Assembly (NCBI GenBank): GCA_902783355.1
Contig: CACZQQ010000277.1
Span: forward strand, 1-9,076
Reading direction: 5' to 3'
From: an uncultured bacterium
GTDB lineage: Bacteria; Verrucomicrobiota; Lentisphaeria; Oligosphaerales; Oligosphaeraceae
Length of the DNA: 9,076 nucleotides
Part shown: positions 1 through 7,324 of the stretch, in pieces
Layout: each line of letters begins with the position of its first letter
How positions within the stretch are numbered: position 1 is the stretch's first letter
Position numbers and translations under genes: made by a program
The notes under the pieces: model-generated
The model's database searches: none
What the model was told of the DNA's origin: nothing
The model's input: only the letters and a program-made list of their open reading frames with translations

Positions 1-102
1 CCTGAACTCAAGACCACCATCGTGGAATGCGGCCTCTACAAGTCGACGAACACCTTCCAATACCTGCTGCAGGACGCAACCGCCGCCTCCATGAGCCTGT
101 AG
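1..102 (+). CDS. C-terminal end of an unrecognised protein (partial)
   Basis: Frame 1 is open from the window edge to a TAG at 100-102 and gives 33 residues, ending in DATAASMSL. Codon use, with third positions mostly C or G, matches the genes downstream, and an intrinsic terminator follows 33 bases later, so this is very likely the true 3' end of a gene. I do not recognise the family from so short a tail: it has no membrane segment or diagnostic motif. The terminator suggests that it is not cotranscribed with the efflux genes that follow. Confidence 0.7.
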   Translation, partial: PELKTTIVECGLYKSTNTFQYLLQDATAASMSL

Positions 103-135
103 TCCCTTCCGGCATCCGGCCGGCCTTCTGGCCGC

Positions 136-176
136 AGGCCCCCTTCCGCGTCACGTGGGAGGGGGCCTCGTTTTTT
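136..176 (+). terminator. Strong rho-independent terminator
   Basis: The left arm at 136-147 (AGGCCCCCTTCC) pairs with the right arm at 157-168 (GGGAGGGGGCCT) over 12 base pairs, including one G-U wobble, around a 9-base loop. The stem is followed by CG and six T residues (171-176). A smaller hairpin (CGGCC, loop TTCT, GGCCG at 121-134) lies just upstream. It should end transcription of the partial gene and insulate the efflux cluster from upstream readthrough. Confidence 0.88.
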
Positions 177-200
177 CCGGAAGCGCCCAAACCGCGCGTG

Positions 201-250
201 TACGCCTAATCAACCGAAAATCCCGCAAAAAGGCATTACATTATGCATTT
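201..250 (+). promoter_or_regulatory. AT-rich leader, candidate promoter/operator of the efflux cluster
   Basis: Between the terminator and the adaptor gene the base composition drops sharply in GC around 201-250, as expected for a promoter in a GC-rich genome. Possible -10 boxes are TACATT (237-242) and CATTAT (239-244), each matching four of six consensus bases, but I see no matching -35 hexamer at 16-18 bases. An imperfect dyad, GCAT-N6-ATGC (233-246), overlaps them and could be a repressor site. RND operons are often controlled by TetR- or MarR-type repressors, but no regulator gene is visible here. The position is supported mainly by context. Confidence 0.25.
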
Positions 251-310
251 CCACTGCTTGTTGTCGGCATCCGCCGCCTTCCCATTCCAACTGCAATCTG
301 GAGTCCCTAA

Positions 311-1402
311 ATGAATAACCTCTTCCGTTTCGGCACGGCCACCCTTCTGGGGACCGCGCTTCTTTTCGCCGCCGTCCTTCTTCCTGCGCAGCAGATGCCC
401 GCGCCGACGGTGGCCCTCTCCGAAGTGACCACCGTCAAGGCGGTGGAGAGCCGCCGCTTCACGGGCCTGCTGCTTTCGCCCAGCCGCGTGAACCTGGTGG
501 TGCGCGTCTCCGGCGAGCTGCTGGAGGTCGGCTTCAAGGAGGGCGACCTCGTGCAGAAGGGGCAGATGCTCTACCGCCTGGACAACGTGCGCTACGACGC
601 GGCCGTCAAGCAGGCGGGCGCGACGGTCGAGAAGTGCAAGGCGAGCCTTGACTACAGCGAGAGCAACTTCAACCGCGTGAAGGCGCTCTTCGACAAGAAC
701 GTGACGACGAAGGACGCGCTGGAGGCCGCGCAGATGTCCTTCTATTCGGACAAAGCGAGCCTGCGTGCGGCGGAGGCGGCCCTCATCATGGCGGGCGACG
801 ACCTGAAAAACACGGTCGTGACCGCGCCCATCACAGGCAAGATCGGCGTGAACAACTTCACCGTCGGCAACTACCTGACGCCCTCCGCCGGCGTCCTGGC
901 GACCGTCGTGCAGTTGGATCCCATCCGCCTCTCCTTCTCCATCTCCAACCGCGACTTCCTGACCCTCTTCGGCAGCGCGCAGGACTTCGTGGACAAGGCG
1001 GAGGTGACCATCTCGCTGGCGGACGGCACCGAATACCCCGAGAAGGCGGCCTTCGAGTTCTTCAACAACGAGGCCAACCGCTCCACCGACACGCGCCAGA
1101 TCTACATGCTCCTGCCCAACAAGGCGCTTGACCTCCTGCCGAACTCCACCGTGGCGGTCAACCTGCGCCTCCGCTCCGCGCAGGAGCAGTGCGCCATCGT
1201 GCCCTCCGCCCTGATGAGCGACGAGAACGGCAGCTACGTCTACGTGGTGGGCGACGACGGCGTGGCGCAGCGGCGCGACATCGTGACGGGCACCTACGAC
1301 GGGAAGGTGCAGGTCGTCACGTCGGGGCTCTCCGCAGGTGAGCGCGTGGTCAGCGAGGGCACGCACAAGGTCATTCCGGGCGCGCCTGTCAAGGCCGAGT
1401 AG
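311..1402 (+). CDS. RND efflux pump periplasmic adaptor subunit (HlyD/AcrA family)
   Basis: This periplasmic adaptor (membrane fusion protein) links an inner-membrane RND pump to an outer-membrane channel. The 363 residues show the AcrA/MexA domain order. A signal peptide (about 1-27, hydrophobic core TLLGTALLFAAVLL) is followed by the first lipoyl half (about 62-92, with SGELLEVGFKEGDLVQKGQ), an alpha-helical hairpin (about 93-166), the second lipoyl half (about 168-200, TAPITGKIG), a beta-barrel (about 203-290) and a membrane-proximal domain (about 293-363, with GLSAGERVVSEG). There is no lipobox cysteine near the signal cleavage site, so unlike AcrA it is probably not a lipoprotein; it may instead stay anchored by the N-terminal helix. 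GGAG at 300-303, seven bases before the ATG, supports this start. The length is slightly short for the family (AcrA is about 400). The stop lies 24 bases before the RND gene, so the two are surely cotranscribed. Substrate is unknown. Confidence 0.93.
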   Translation: MNNLFRFGTATLLGTALLFAAVLLPAQQMPAPTVALSEVTTVKAVESRRFTGLLLSPSRVNLVVRVSGELLEVGFKEGDLVQKGQMLYRLDNVRYDAAVKQAGATVEKCKASLDYSESNFNRVKALFDKNVTTKDALEAAQMSFYSDKASLRAAEAALIMAGDDLKNTVVTAPITGKIGVNNFTVGNYLTPSAGVLATVVQLDPIRLSFSISNRDFLTLFGSAQDFVDKAEVTISLADGTEYPEKAAFEFFNNEANRSTDTRQIYMLLPNKALDLLPNSTVAVNLRLRSAQEQCAIVPSALMSDENGSYVYVVGDDGVAQRRDIVTGTYDGKVQVVTSGLSAGERVVSEGTHKVIPGAPVKAE

Positions 1403-1426
1403 GACCCCCAGGGGAGAGGAGCCAAC

Positions 1427-4400
1427 ATGTTCTCGAAGATATTCATCGAACGTCCGCGCCTGGCCTTCGTGTGCAGCATCATCTTGGTGCTGGCGGGCCT
1501 GATGGCGCTGCGCCAGCTGCCCATCGAGGAGTACCCCAATGTGACGCCGCCGAGCATCGTCGTCTTCTGCACCTACCCGGGCGCCTCCGCCGTCGAGGTG
1601 GAGCAGACCGTCGCCATGCCCCTGGAGACCGAGCTCAACGGGCTCGACGACAAGATCTACTACTCGTCGAGCTGCAGCAACAGCGGCCTCTACGACTGCC
1701 AGATCACCTTCAAGAGCGGCATCAACGACGACATCGCGATGGTGAACGTCCAGAACGCGATCAAGCGCGCGGAGGCGAAGCTGCCGCAGGAGGTGCGCAA
1801 CCTGGGCGTCAACGTCATCAAGCGCTCCAGCGACATCCTGTGCATGTTCGTCTTCATGACGGACGGGACGCACTACAGCCCGCAGGAACTCAACAACTAC
1901 TGTTCGACGACGGTGGCCGACACGCTGGTCCGCATCGAGGGCGTCGCTTCGACGACCATCTGGGGCGCGCAGAACTACGCCATGCGCATCTGGCTGGACC
2001 CCATCCGCATGGCGGGCATGGGCGTCTCCGTCGCGGAGATCTCGGCGGCGGTCTCCAGCCAGAACGTGCAGGCGGCGGCGGGAACCATCGGCACCGAAAG
2101 GTCCGGCGAGTATCTCCAATACAAGCTCAACGTCCACGGGCGCCTGGTCACGGCGGAGGAGTTCGGCGACATCATCGTCCGCAGGGATGCAGACGGCAAC
2201 CTTTTGCACCTCAAGGACATAGCGCGTGTCGAACTGGGCTCCTCCACCTATGACAACATCGCCAAGTTCAACGGCAAGCAGGCGGTCGCGGTGGCCGTCT
2301 ACCGCAACAACGACGCCAACGCGCTGGCGACCGTGAAGGCGGTCAGGGCGAAGCTTGACGAGATGTCGGAGCGCTTCCCGGAGGGCGTCTCCTACGAGGT
2401 GGGCTACGACCCGACGCGCTTCATCTCCATCTCCATGCGCGAGATCTTCGAGACCCTCATCCTCGCGCTGACGATGGTCGTCCTCATCACCTATCTCTTC
2501 CTGCAGGACTGGCGGGCGACGCTTGTCCCGACCGTCGCCATCCCCGTCGCCCTCCTGGCGACCTTCCCCTTCATGCGGATCCTCGGGCTGACCATCAACG
2601 TCCTCTCCATGTTCGGCCTGGTCCTCGTCATCGGCTCGCTGGTGGACGACGCCATCGTGGTCGTCGAGAACTGCCAGAGCCTGATGCAGCGCGAGAAGCT
2701 GGGCGCGAAGGAGGCGGCCCTCAAGTCGATGCGGCAGATCACGGGCGCCATCATCGCGACGACGCTGGTGACCGTCGCCTGCTACATGCCGCTGGCCTTC
2801 TACGGCGGCATGGTGGGGCGCATCTACATCCAGTTCGCCATCACCATGTGCATCTCGCTGTGCTGGTCCACCTTCGTGGCCATGACCCTCTCCCCCGTCC
2901 TGTGCTCCCTCATCCTGCGGCCGCCGCGTGAGAAGCCCCTGGCGGTCTTCAAGCCCTTCAACCTGCTGCTCGACGGCTCCAAGAGCATCTACCTCTTCTT
3001 CGTGCGCCTGCTGGTCCACCAGGGCATCGTGACGCTGCTCCTCCTCGCCGGCATCGTCGCCGGCATCTACTTCATCGCGAACAGGACGCCCTCCTCCTTC
3101 CTGCCCATCGAGGACAAGGGGGCCATCCTCTGCGACGTGGAGCTGGCCTCAAGCGCCCCCCTCGCACGCACGGAGGCCGCCCAGGACGAGTTCTACAAGC
3201 GGGTCAAGGGCGTCAAGGGCGTCCAGAACGTCATGGCGGTCACGGGCTTCTCCATGATGAACGGCGCCGGCGAGAACTGCGGCCTCGCCTTCGTCAGCAT
3301 GGACGACTGGGACGAGCGCAAGACGCCGGAGACACAGCTGGACCCCATGAAGAACGCGATCCAGGGGACGCTGAACTCGGTGCCGGCCATCAAGGGGCTT
3401 GCCTTCACGCCGCCGGCCATCATGGGCCTGGGCATCAGCGGCGGCGTCACCTTCAGCATCTGCAGCGACGAGGGCGCCACGCCCGCGGAGCTGGCGCAGG
3501 TCTCCAACGAATTCGTGGGCAAGGTGAACGCGCTGCCGGAGAGCCTCTACGCGATGAACACCTTCAGCGCCAACACGTCGCAGCTGCAGCTGGAGATCGA
3601 CCGCGAGAAGGCGGAGACGCTGGGCCTGACCGCCAGCGCCATCTTCTACGCCCTCCAGAGCCAGCTGGCCTCCTTCTACATCAACGACTTCAACTTCAAG
3701 GGCAACACCTTCACCGTCAAGATGCAGTCCGACTCCCGCTTCCGCGTCAGCCTGGACAACATCCGCGACATCATGCTGACCAGCGCCACGGGCGAATCGG
3801 TGCCGCTCTCCTCCATCTGCAGCATCCACTACACGATGGGGCCGCGCCGCATCCAGCGCTTCAACAAGACCTCCTCGGCGTCGGTGCAGGCGCAGGCGGC
3901 GGAGGGCGTCTCCTCCGGCGACCTGATGCGCGCCATCGACAAGATCGAGCTGCCGTCCGGCTACCACATCGAATACGACGGGATGAGCTACCAGGAGCGC
4001 AAGAACCAGGGGCAGATCGTGCTGCTGATGGCGATGGCGATGGTCTTCGCGTACCTCTTCCTCGTGGCGCAGTACGAATCGTGGACGATCCCTGTCCCCG
4101 TGATGCTGACGGTCTTCACGGCGCTGCTGGGCGCCTTCATCGGGCTCCACCTCTTCCACGAGTCGCTCTCCATCTACGCGCAGCTGGGCCTGGTCATGCT
4201 GATCGGCCTGACCGGCAAGAACGCCATCCTGATGGTGGAGTTCTCGAAGCAGGAGCGCGAGAACGGCGTGGGCGTCTATGACGCGGCCGTCAACGGCGCC
4301 TCGCTGCGCTACCGCGCCGTTCTGATGACGGCCTGGTCCTTCGTCTTCGGCGTCTTCCCGCTGGTGGTCGCGCGCGGCGCGGGCGCCGGCAGCCGCAACG

Positions 4401-4582
4401 CCATCGGAATCCCCACCTTCTGCGGCATGATCCTCGCGACCACGCTGGGCCTCGTCATGACGCCCGCCCTCTACGCGGTCTTCCAGCGCCTCCGCGAAGG
4501 CCTCAAGCACCTGCTCGGCATGAAGACCTCTGCCGAGAAGGCCGCCGAGGCGAGAGCCGCCAAGACCGCCAAGACCGCCTAG
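1427..4582 (+). CDS. RND multidrug efflux permease, HAE1 (AcrB/MexB) family
   Basis: This is a proton-driven inner-membrane pump that takes substrates from the periplasm or outer leaflet and passes them through the adaptor to an outer-membrane channel. The 1051 residues match AcrB (1049) along the whole length: TM1 about 11-29, a first porter loop 30-335, TM2-6 about 341-497, TM7 about 530-550, a second porter loop 551-860, and TM8-12 about 864-1018. The proton-relay residues are intact: D407 and D408 in LVDDAIVVVEN, K931 in GLTGKNAILMVEF, and R961 and T968 in RYRAVLMT. Family signatures such as YPNVTPP, YPGASA, SSFLPIEDKG and GMSYQER are present. GGGGAGAGGAG (1411-1421) is a strong ribosome site 5 bases before the ATG. 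Oddities are 16 cysteines (nine predicted periplasmic), altered pocket aromatics (see findings) and an Ala/Lys-rich tail. HAE1-type is much more likely than a metal (CusA-type) pump. Substrates cannot be read from sequence. Confidence 0.96.
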   Translation: MFSKIFIERPRLAFVCSIILVLAGLMALRQLPIEEYPNVTPPSIVVFCTYPGASAVEVEQTVAMPLETELNGLDDKIYYSSSCSNSGLYDCQITFKSGINDDIAMVNVQNAIKRAEAKLPQEVRNLGVNVIKRSSDILCMFVFMTDGTHYSPQELNNYCSTTVADTLVRIEGVASTTIWGAQNYAMRIWLDPIRMAGMGVSVAEISAAVSSQNVQAAAGTIGTERSGEYLQYKLNVHGRLVTAEEFGDIIVRRDADGNLLHLKDIARVELGSSTYDNIAKFNGKQAVAVAVYRNNDANALATVKAVRAKLDEMSERFPEGVSYEVGYDPTRFISISMREIFETLILALTMVVLITYLFLQDWRATLVPTVAIPVALLATFPFMRILGLTINVLSMFGLVLVIGSLVDDAIVVVENCQSLMQREKLGAKEAALKSMRQITGAIIATTLVTVACYMPLAFYGGMVGRIYIQFAITMCISLCWSTFVAMTLSPVLCSLILRPPREKPLAVFKPFNLLLDGSKSIYLFFVRLLVHQGIVTLLLLAGIVAGIYFIANRTPSSFLPIEDKGAILCDVELASSAPLARTEAAQDEFYKRVKGVKGVQNVMAVTGFSMMNGAGENCGLAFVSMDDWDERKTPETQLDPMKNAIQGTLNSVPAIKGLAFTPPAIMGLGISGGVTFSICSDEGATPAELAQVSNEFVGKVNALPESLYAMNTFSANTSQLQLEIDREKAETLGLTASAIFYALQSQLASFYINDFNFKGNTFTVKMQSDSRFRVSLDNIRDIMLTSATGESVPLSSICSIHYTMGPRRIQRFNKTSSASVQAQAAEGVSSGDLMRAIDKIELPSGYHIEYDGMSYQERKNQGQIVLLMAMAMVFAYLFLVAQYESWTIPVPVMLTVFTALLGAFIGLHLFHESLSIYAQLGLVMLIGLTGKNAILMVEFSKQERENGVGVYDAAVNGASLRYRAVLMTAWSFVFGVFPLVVARGAGAGSRNAIGIPTFCGMILATTLGLVMTPALYAVFQRLREGLKHLLGMKTSAEKAAEARAAKTAKTA
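4559..4579 (+). repeat. Short 9-bp tandem repeat at the 3' end of the RND gene
   Basis: GCCAAGACC occurs twice in tandem (4559-4567, 4568-4576), followed by a further GCC, and encodes the A-K-T-A-K-T-A tail just before the stop. It lies in the non-conserved cytoplasmic tail, so copy-number slippage would be harmless. It may simply reflect low-complexity coding sequence. Confidence 0.5.
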
Positions 4583-4600
4583 CCGCCGCCCTGCCCCGCG

Positions 4601-5962
4601 ATGCCCGCGCCCAGCCCCCACGCAGAGTACACGCAAGGCTCCATCCGGCGGATGATGTTCCGGATCGCGCTGTCGATGATGGCCGGCACGCTGGCCATCT
4701 CCGGCTACAACATCGTGGACACATACTTCGTCGGGCGGCTCGAAGGCTCCGGCCCGATGGCGGCCATGGGGTTCACCTTCCCGATCATCATGCTGATCGG
4801 CTGCCTCTTCCACGGCGTCGGCGCGGGCATCATGACGACCTGCGCGGCCGCCCTGGGCGCACGGCGGCGCCGCCGCGCGGCGGGCCTCATCACGGGCGGC
4901 CTCACGCTGAACCTCCTCCTCTCCGCCGCAGCCGCCCTGCTGGGCGTCCTCGCCTCGCGCTGGTGCCTGAAGGGCCTCGGCGCGCAGGGGGAGGCCCTGG
5001 AGCTGGCCAAGCGCTACATCGACGTGTGGTTCATCGGCAGCCTGACCTCCACGCTGACGCACACGGGCAACGGGCTCCTGCTGGGCGTGGGGCGCTCCCG
5101 CACCGCCGCCTTCATGATGGCGGCCGGCCTCGTGCTGAACGCCATCCTGGACCCGCTCTTCATCTTCGGCTGGGGGCCGATTCCGGGCACGGGCGTCGTC
5201 GGCGCAGCGGTGGCGACAGTCATCAGCCAGGCCCTCTCCGCCCTCCTGGCGATGTTCCTCCTGAACCGGATCGGGCTGCTCCACCTGCGCCTCCTCCCCT
5301 GGCGGGAGCTGCGGCTCGTCTGGGACATCATCGTGCGCTACGCGATCCCCTCCGCCATGGGCTCCCTCATGATCCCCATCGGCATGACGGTCGTCACGCG
5401 GGCGACGGCGGCCTTCGGCAACGACGCCGTGGCGGCCGCGCAGGCGGCCGGCAAGCTGGAGAACCTCGCCTTCATCTTCCCCGCCTCCTTCGGCATCTCC
5501 ATGATGCCCATCCTCTCGCAGAACTTCGGCGCCGGCCGCTACGACCGCATCGAGGAGTGCCGCCACTTCGCCAACACGGTCATGTTCTGGTTCCTGCTGG
5601 CGGTCGCGGCGGCCTACTTCTTCGCCGCCCCCCACGTGGTGGGCTACTTCACGCAGGTCGAGGAGGTCAAGCGGCTCATGACCATCTCCCTGCGGATCAT
5701 CCCCTTCGGCTTCTGGGGCATGGAGCTGCACCGCTACGGCGCCTTCTGCTTCATGAGCTGCGGCCGCCCCAAGACCGCCTCCATCCTCAACGTGGTCAAA
5801 GTGCTCGGCCTCCTCCTGCCCGCCGTCCTGGCCGCCTACTTCCTCTTCCACAACGTCGTCGCCATCTTCGCGGCGCGCTCCCTCGTAGACTGCGCCGCCG
5901 GCGCCCTCTCCTTCTTCCTGTCCCGCAGGCTCACCAAAGGCCTCGTCGCCGCGCACGCCTGA
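4601..5962 (+). CDS. MATE family efflux transporter (NorM/MepA-like)
   Basis: This is a polytopic inner-membrane antiporter of the MATE (MatE) family, which exports cationic or hydrophobic compounds in exchange for Na+ or H+. The 453 residues have the usual length and about 12 hydrophobic segments in two homologous halves. Visible signatures are YNIVDTYFVGR (36-46) in TM1, whose D40 aligns with the ion-binding aspartate of NorM proteins; LNAILDPLFIFGWG (179-192); and SQNFGAGRYDRIEE (306-319), which opens the loop after TM8. Five arginines in a row (88-92) sit in a loop where the positive-inside rule predicts cytoplasm. The ATG lies 18 bases after the RND stop and in the same frame; the only in-frame upstream limit is that TAG. 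No Shine-Dalgarno is visible, so translation may depend on reinitiation from the RND gene. Conserved TM1 begins about 18 residues in, so a much later start would damage the fold. Substrate is unknown. Confidence 0.94.
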   Translation: MPAPSPHAEYTQGSIRRMMFRIALSMMAGTLAISGYNIVDTYFVGRLEGSGPMAAMGFTFPIIMLIGCLFHGVGAGIMTTCAAALGARRRRRAAGLITGGLTLNLLLSAAAALLGVLASRWCLKGLGAQGEALELAKRYIDVWFIGSLTSTLTHTGNGLLLGVGRSRTAAFMMAAGLVLNAILDPLFIFGWGPIPGTGVVGAAVATVISQALSALLAMFLLNRIGLLHLRLLPWRELRLVWDIIVRYAIPSAMGSLMIPIGMTVVTRATAAFGNDAVAAAQAAGKLENLAFIFPASFGISMMPILSQNFGAGRYDRIEECRHFANTVMFWFLLAVAAAYFFAAPHVVGYFTQVEEVKRLMTISLRIIPFGFWGMELHRYGAFCFMSCGRPKTASILNVVKVLGLLLPAVLAAYFLFHNVVAIFAARSLVDCAAGALSFFLSRRLTKGLVAAHA

Positions 5963-6016
5963 CGGCGTGGACAGGCGACAAGCGACTTACGACTCCAGAC
6001 CTCCCCATTGAACACC

Positions 6017-7285
6017 ATGAAAAACCACTCACGACTTCTCCTGGCCGCCACCATGGCCGCCCTCTGCACATGCACCGCCTTCGGCGCCGGCCTGGCCATC
6101 CTGGAGCAGAGCATCCCCGGCCTGGGCCGCGCCATGGCGGGCATGACCGCCTCCTACGACGACCCCTCCGGCCTCTACTACAACCCCGCGGCGGCCGCCT
6201 GGGCGGACCACCCCGTCGTCATGAACGGCATCCACCTGCTGTCAGGCCGCGTGGAATTCGAGCGCCGCAGCCACGGCGAATGCTCCCCCGGACGCGGCAG
6301 CGGCGACATCGTCGGCAAGACGCTCATCCCCAACCTCGACCTGACGCTGCCCATCGCCGACACGGGCGTCAACTTCAACCTGGCCATGTCCGCCACCAGC
6401 GGCACCTCCGTCCACTACCACCGCAACTGGCTGGGCCGCTACATGGGAATCGACAACGACGTGGCGGTCGTCGAGTTCCAGCCCTCCTTCTCGTGGCGCG
6501 TGACGGACGAGATCGCCATCGCGGCGGGCCTCATCGTCGACTACTGCAAGGTCAAGATGTACCAGGCGCTGCCGACGGCGCCCTACGGCCGCGACAGCTA
6601 CATGCGCGCGGACGGCAACGACTGGTCCTTCGGCTTCACGGCCGGCGCGGTCTGGCGAGCCACCGACAAGACGACCCTCGGCCTCGGCTACCGTTCCAAG
6701 AGCCGCAGCAACCTGCACATGCGCGTCAAATACAAGCACATGCCTGAGATCATGGGCATGGGCAACCGCGTCATCGACTGGGCGGACATGTCCATCGACA
6801 TGCCGCAGGCCATCAACTTCGGCGTGCGCCACGACCTCACCGAGGCCTGGTCGCTGATGTCGGACGTCGCGTGGACGCAGTGGAGCTGCATGAAGGAGCT
6901 CAAGATGAAGTTCGACAAGGGCTTCGCCGGCACGAAGACCAGCGCCGACCGCATGAAGTGGAACGACAGCTGGCGCTTCGCCCTGGGCACCGAATACAAG
7001 TTCAACGAGAAGTGGACCTTCCGGCTGGGCGGCGCCTTCGACCAGCGCGTCGTCAAGCAGGAGACCGACAAGAGCTGCAAACTGCCCGACTCCCACCGCA
7101 TCTGGCTCTCCATCGGCGCCAGCTACCAGTGGAACGAGCACCTGCGGCTGGACGCGGCCTTCTGCCACCTCTTCTTCCACCGCAGCAAGATCGACCAGAT
7201 CAACGAGGCCAGCGGCACCCGCATCCAGGGCAAATACCACGGCTTCACAGACCTGGCCTCCGTCGGCATCAGATACGACTTCTAA
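6017..7285 (+). CDS. FadL/OMPP1/TodX-type outer-membrane transport barrel
   Basis: This predicted outer-membrane beta-barrel of the FadL (Toluene_X) family takes up long-chain fatty acids or other hydrophobic molecules by passive diffusion. From the ATG at 6017 it has 422 residues. The signal peptide is about 1-24 (MKNHSRLLLAATMAAL then CTCTAFGA). The mature N-terminus AILEQSIPGLGRAMAG followed by DDPSGLYYNPAAA (48-60) is the FadL N-terminal plug region with its NPA motif. Alternating amphipathic strands follow, and the C-terminal part has the family's LPDSHRIWLSIGASYQWNE (356-374) and AFCHLFF (381-387). The protein ends in the aromatic YDF expected for barrel assembly. Length is near E. coli FadL (446). 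A TTG at 6008 would add three residues, but ATG begins a better signal peptide; neither start has a clear ribosome site. The gap to the MATE gene is short, so cotranscription is plausible. The exact substrate is not readable. Confidence 0.9.
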   Translation: MKNHSRLLLAATMAALCTCTAFGAGLAILEQSIPGLGRAMAGMTASYDDPSGLYYNPAAAAWADHPVVMNGIHLLSGRVEFERRSHGECSPGRGSGDIVGKTLIPNLDLTLPIADTGVNFNLAMSATSGTSVHYHRNWLGRYMGIDNDVAVVEFQPSFSWRVTDEIAIAAGLIVDYCKVKMYQALPTAPYGRDSYMRADGNDWSFGFTAGAVWRATDKTTLGLGYRSKSRSNLHMRVKYKHMPEIMGMGNRVIDWADMSIDMPQAINFGVRHDLTEAWSLMSDVAWTQWSCMKELKMKFDKGFAGTKTSADRMKWNDSWRFALGTEYKFNEKWTFRLGGAFDQRVVKQETDKSCKLPDSHRIWLSIGASYQWNEHLRLDAAFCHLFFHRSKIDQINEASGTRIQGKYHGFTDLASVGIRYDF

Positions 7286-7316
7286 TTTCATCCCGTACAT
7301 TAGTATAAGAGAGAGA
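7283..7316 (+). promoter_or_regulatory. AT-rich spacer with possible -10 box and weak ribosome site before lysA
   Basis: This short spacer is much richer in A and T than its surroundings. TATAAG (7304-7309) resembles a -10 box, but no convincing -35 hexamer lies 16-18 bases upstream. CTAAT (7282-7286) and ATTAG (7299-7303) form a weak 5-bp inverted repeat without a T-tract, so it is not a terminator. The purine run AGAGAGA (7310-7316), about 8 bases before the lysA ATG, probably serves as the ribosome site. lysA and mazG may thus have their own promoter, or this may only be an intra-operon spacer. Confidence 0.3.
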
Positions 7317-7324
7317 CAACGACC

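Noticed and set aside
236..3019. Very long open frame on the minus strand (about 927 codons) across the leader, adaptor and RND genes
   Set aside because: It runs antisense through two clearly conserved genes and an intergenic leader. The predicted protein is dominated by H, R, D, E, G and A with no domain or hydrophobic pattern, as expected when GC-rich third positions remove stops from the opposite strand.
1427..4582. Heavy-metal (CusA-type) RND pump because of the many Met and Cys residues
   Set aside because: Motifs and length follow AcrB/MexB along the whole protein, and the TM4 motif is the HAE1-type LVDDAIVVVEN. No clear CusA-type methionine relay was recognised.
3149..5956. Long minus-strand open frame (about 935 codons) opposite the RND and MATE genes
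   Set aside because: Same compositional artefact: it spans the junction of two well-supported plus-strand genes and has no recognisable motif.
6008..6016. TTG at 6008 as the start of the FadL-like gene
   Set aside because: It adds only M-N-T before an ATG that opens a standard Lys/Arg-containing signal peptide, and it has no better ribosome site. It cannot be fully excluded.
6065..6073. Cysteines in the FadL-like signal region as a lipoprotein lipobox
   Set aside because: The residues before each Cys (A-A-L and L-C-T) do not fit the lipobox, which needs Gly, Ala or Ser at -1, and the mature protein has the FadL N-terminus and an aromatic barrel end.
4963..6747. Plus-strand open frame of 594 codons overlapping the MATE and FadL-like genes in another frame
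   Set aside because: The translation is rich in Pro, Arg, His and Gly with no domain, and it crosses the boundary of two conserved genes. The overlapped frames carry the family motifs.
7282..7303. CTAAT/ATTAG inverted repeat after the FadL-like gene as a terminator
   Set aside because: The stem is only five AT-rich pairs with a 12-base loop and no T-tract, too weak for intrinsic termination.
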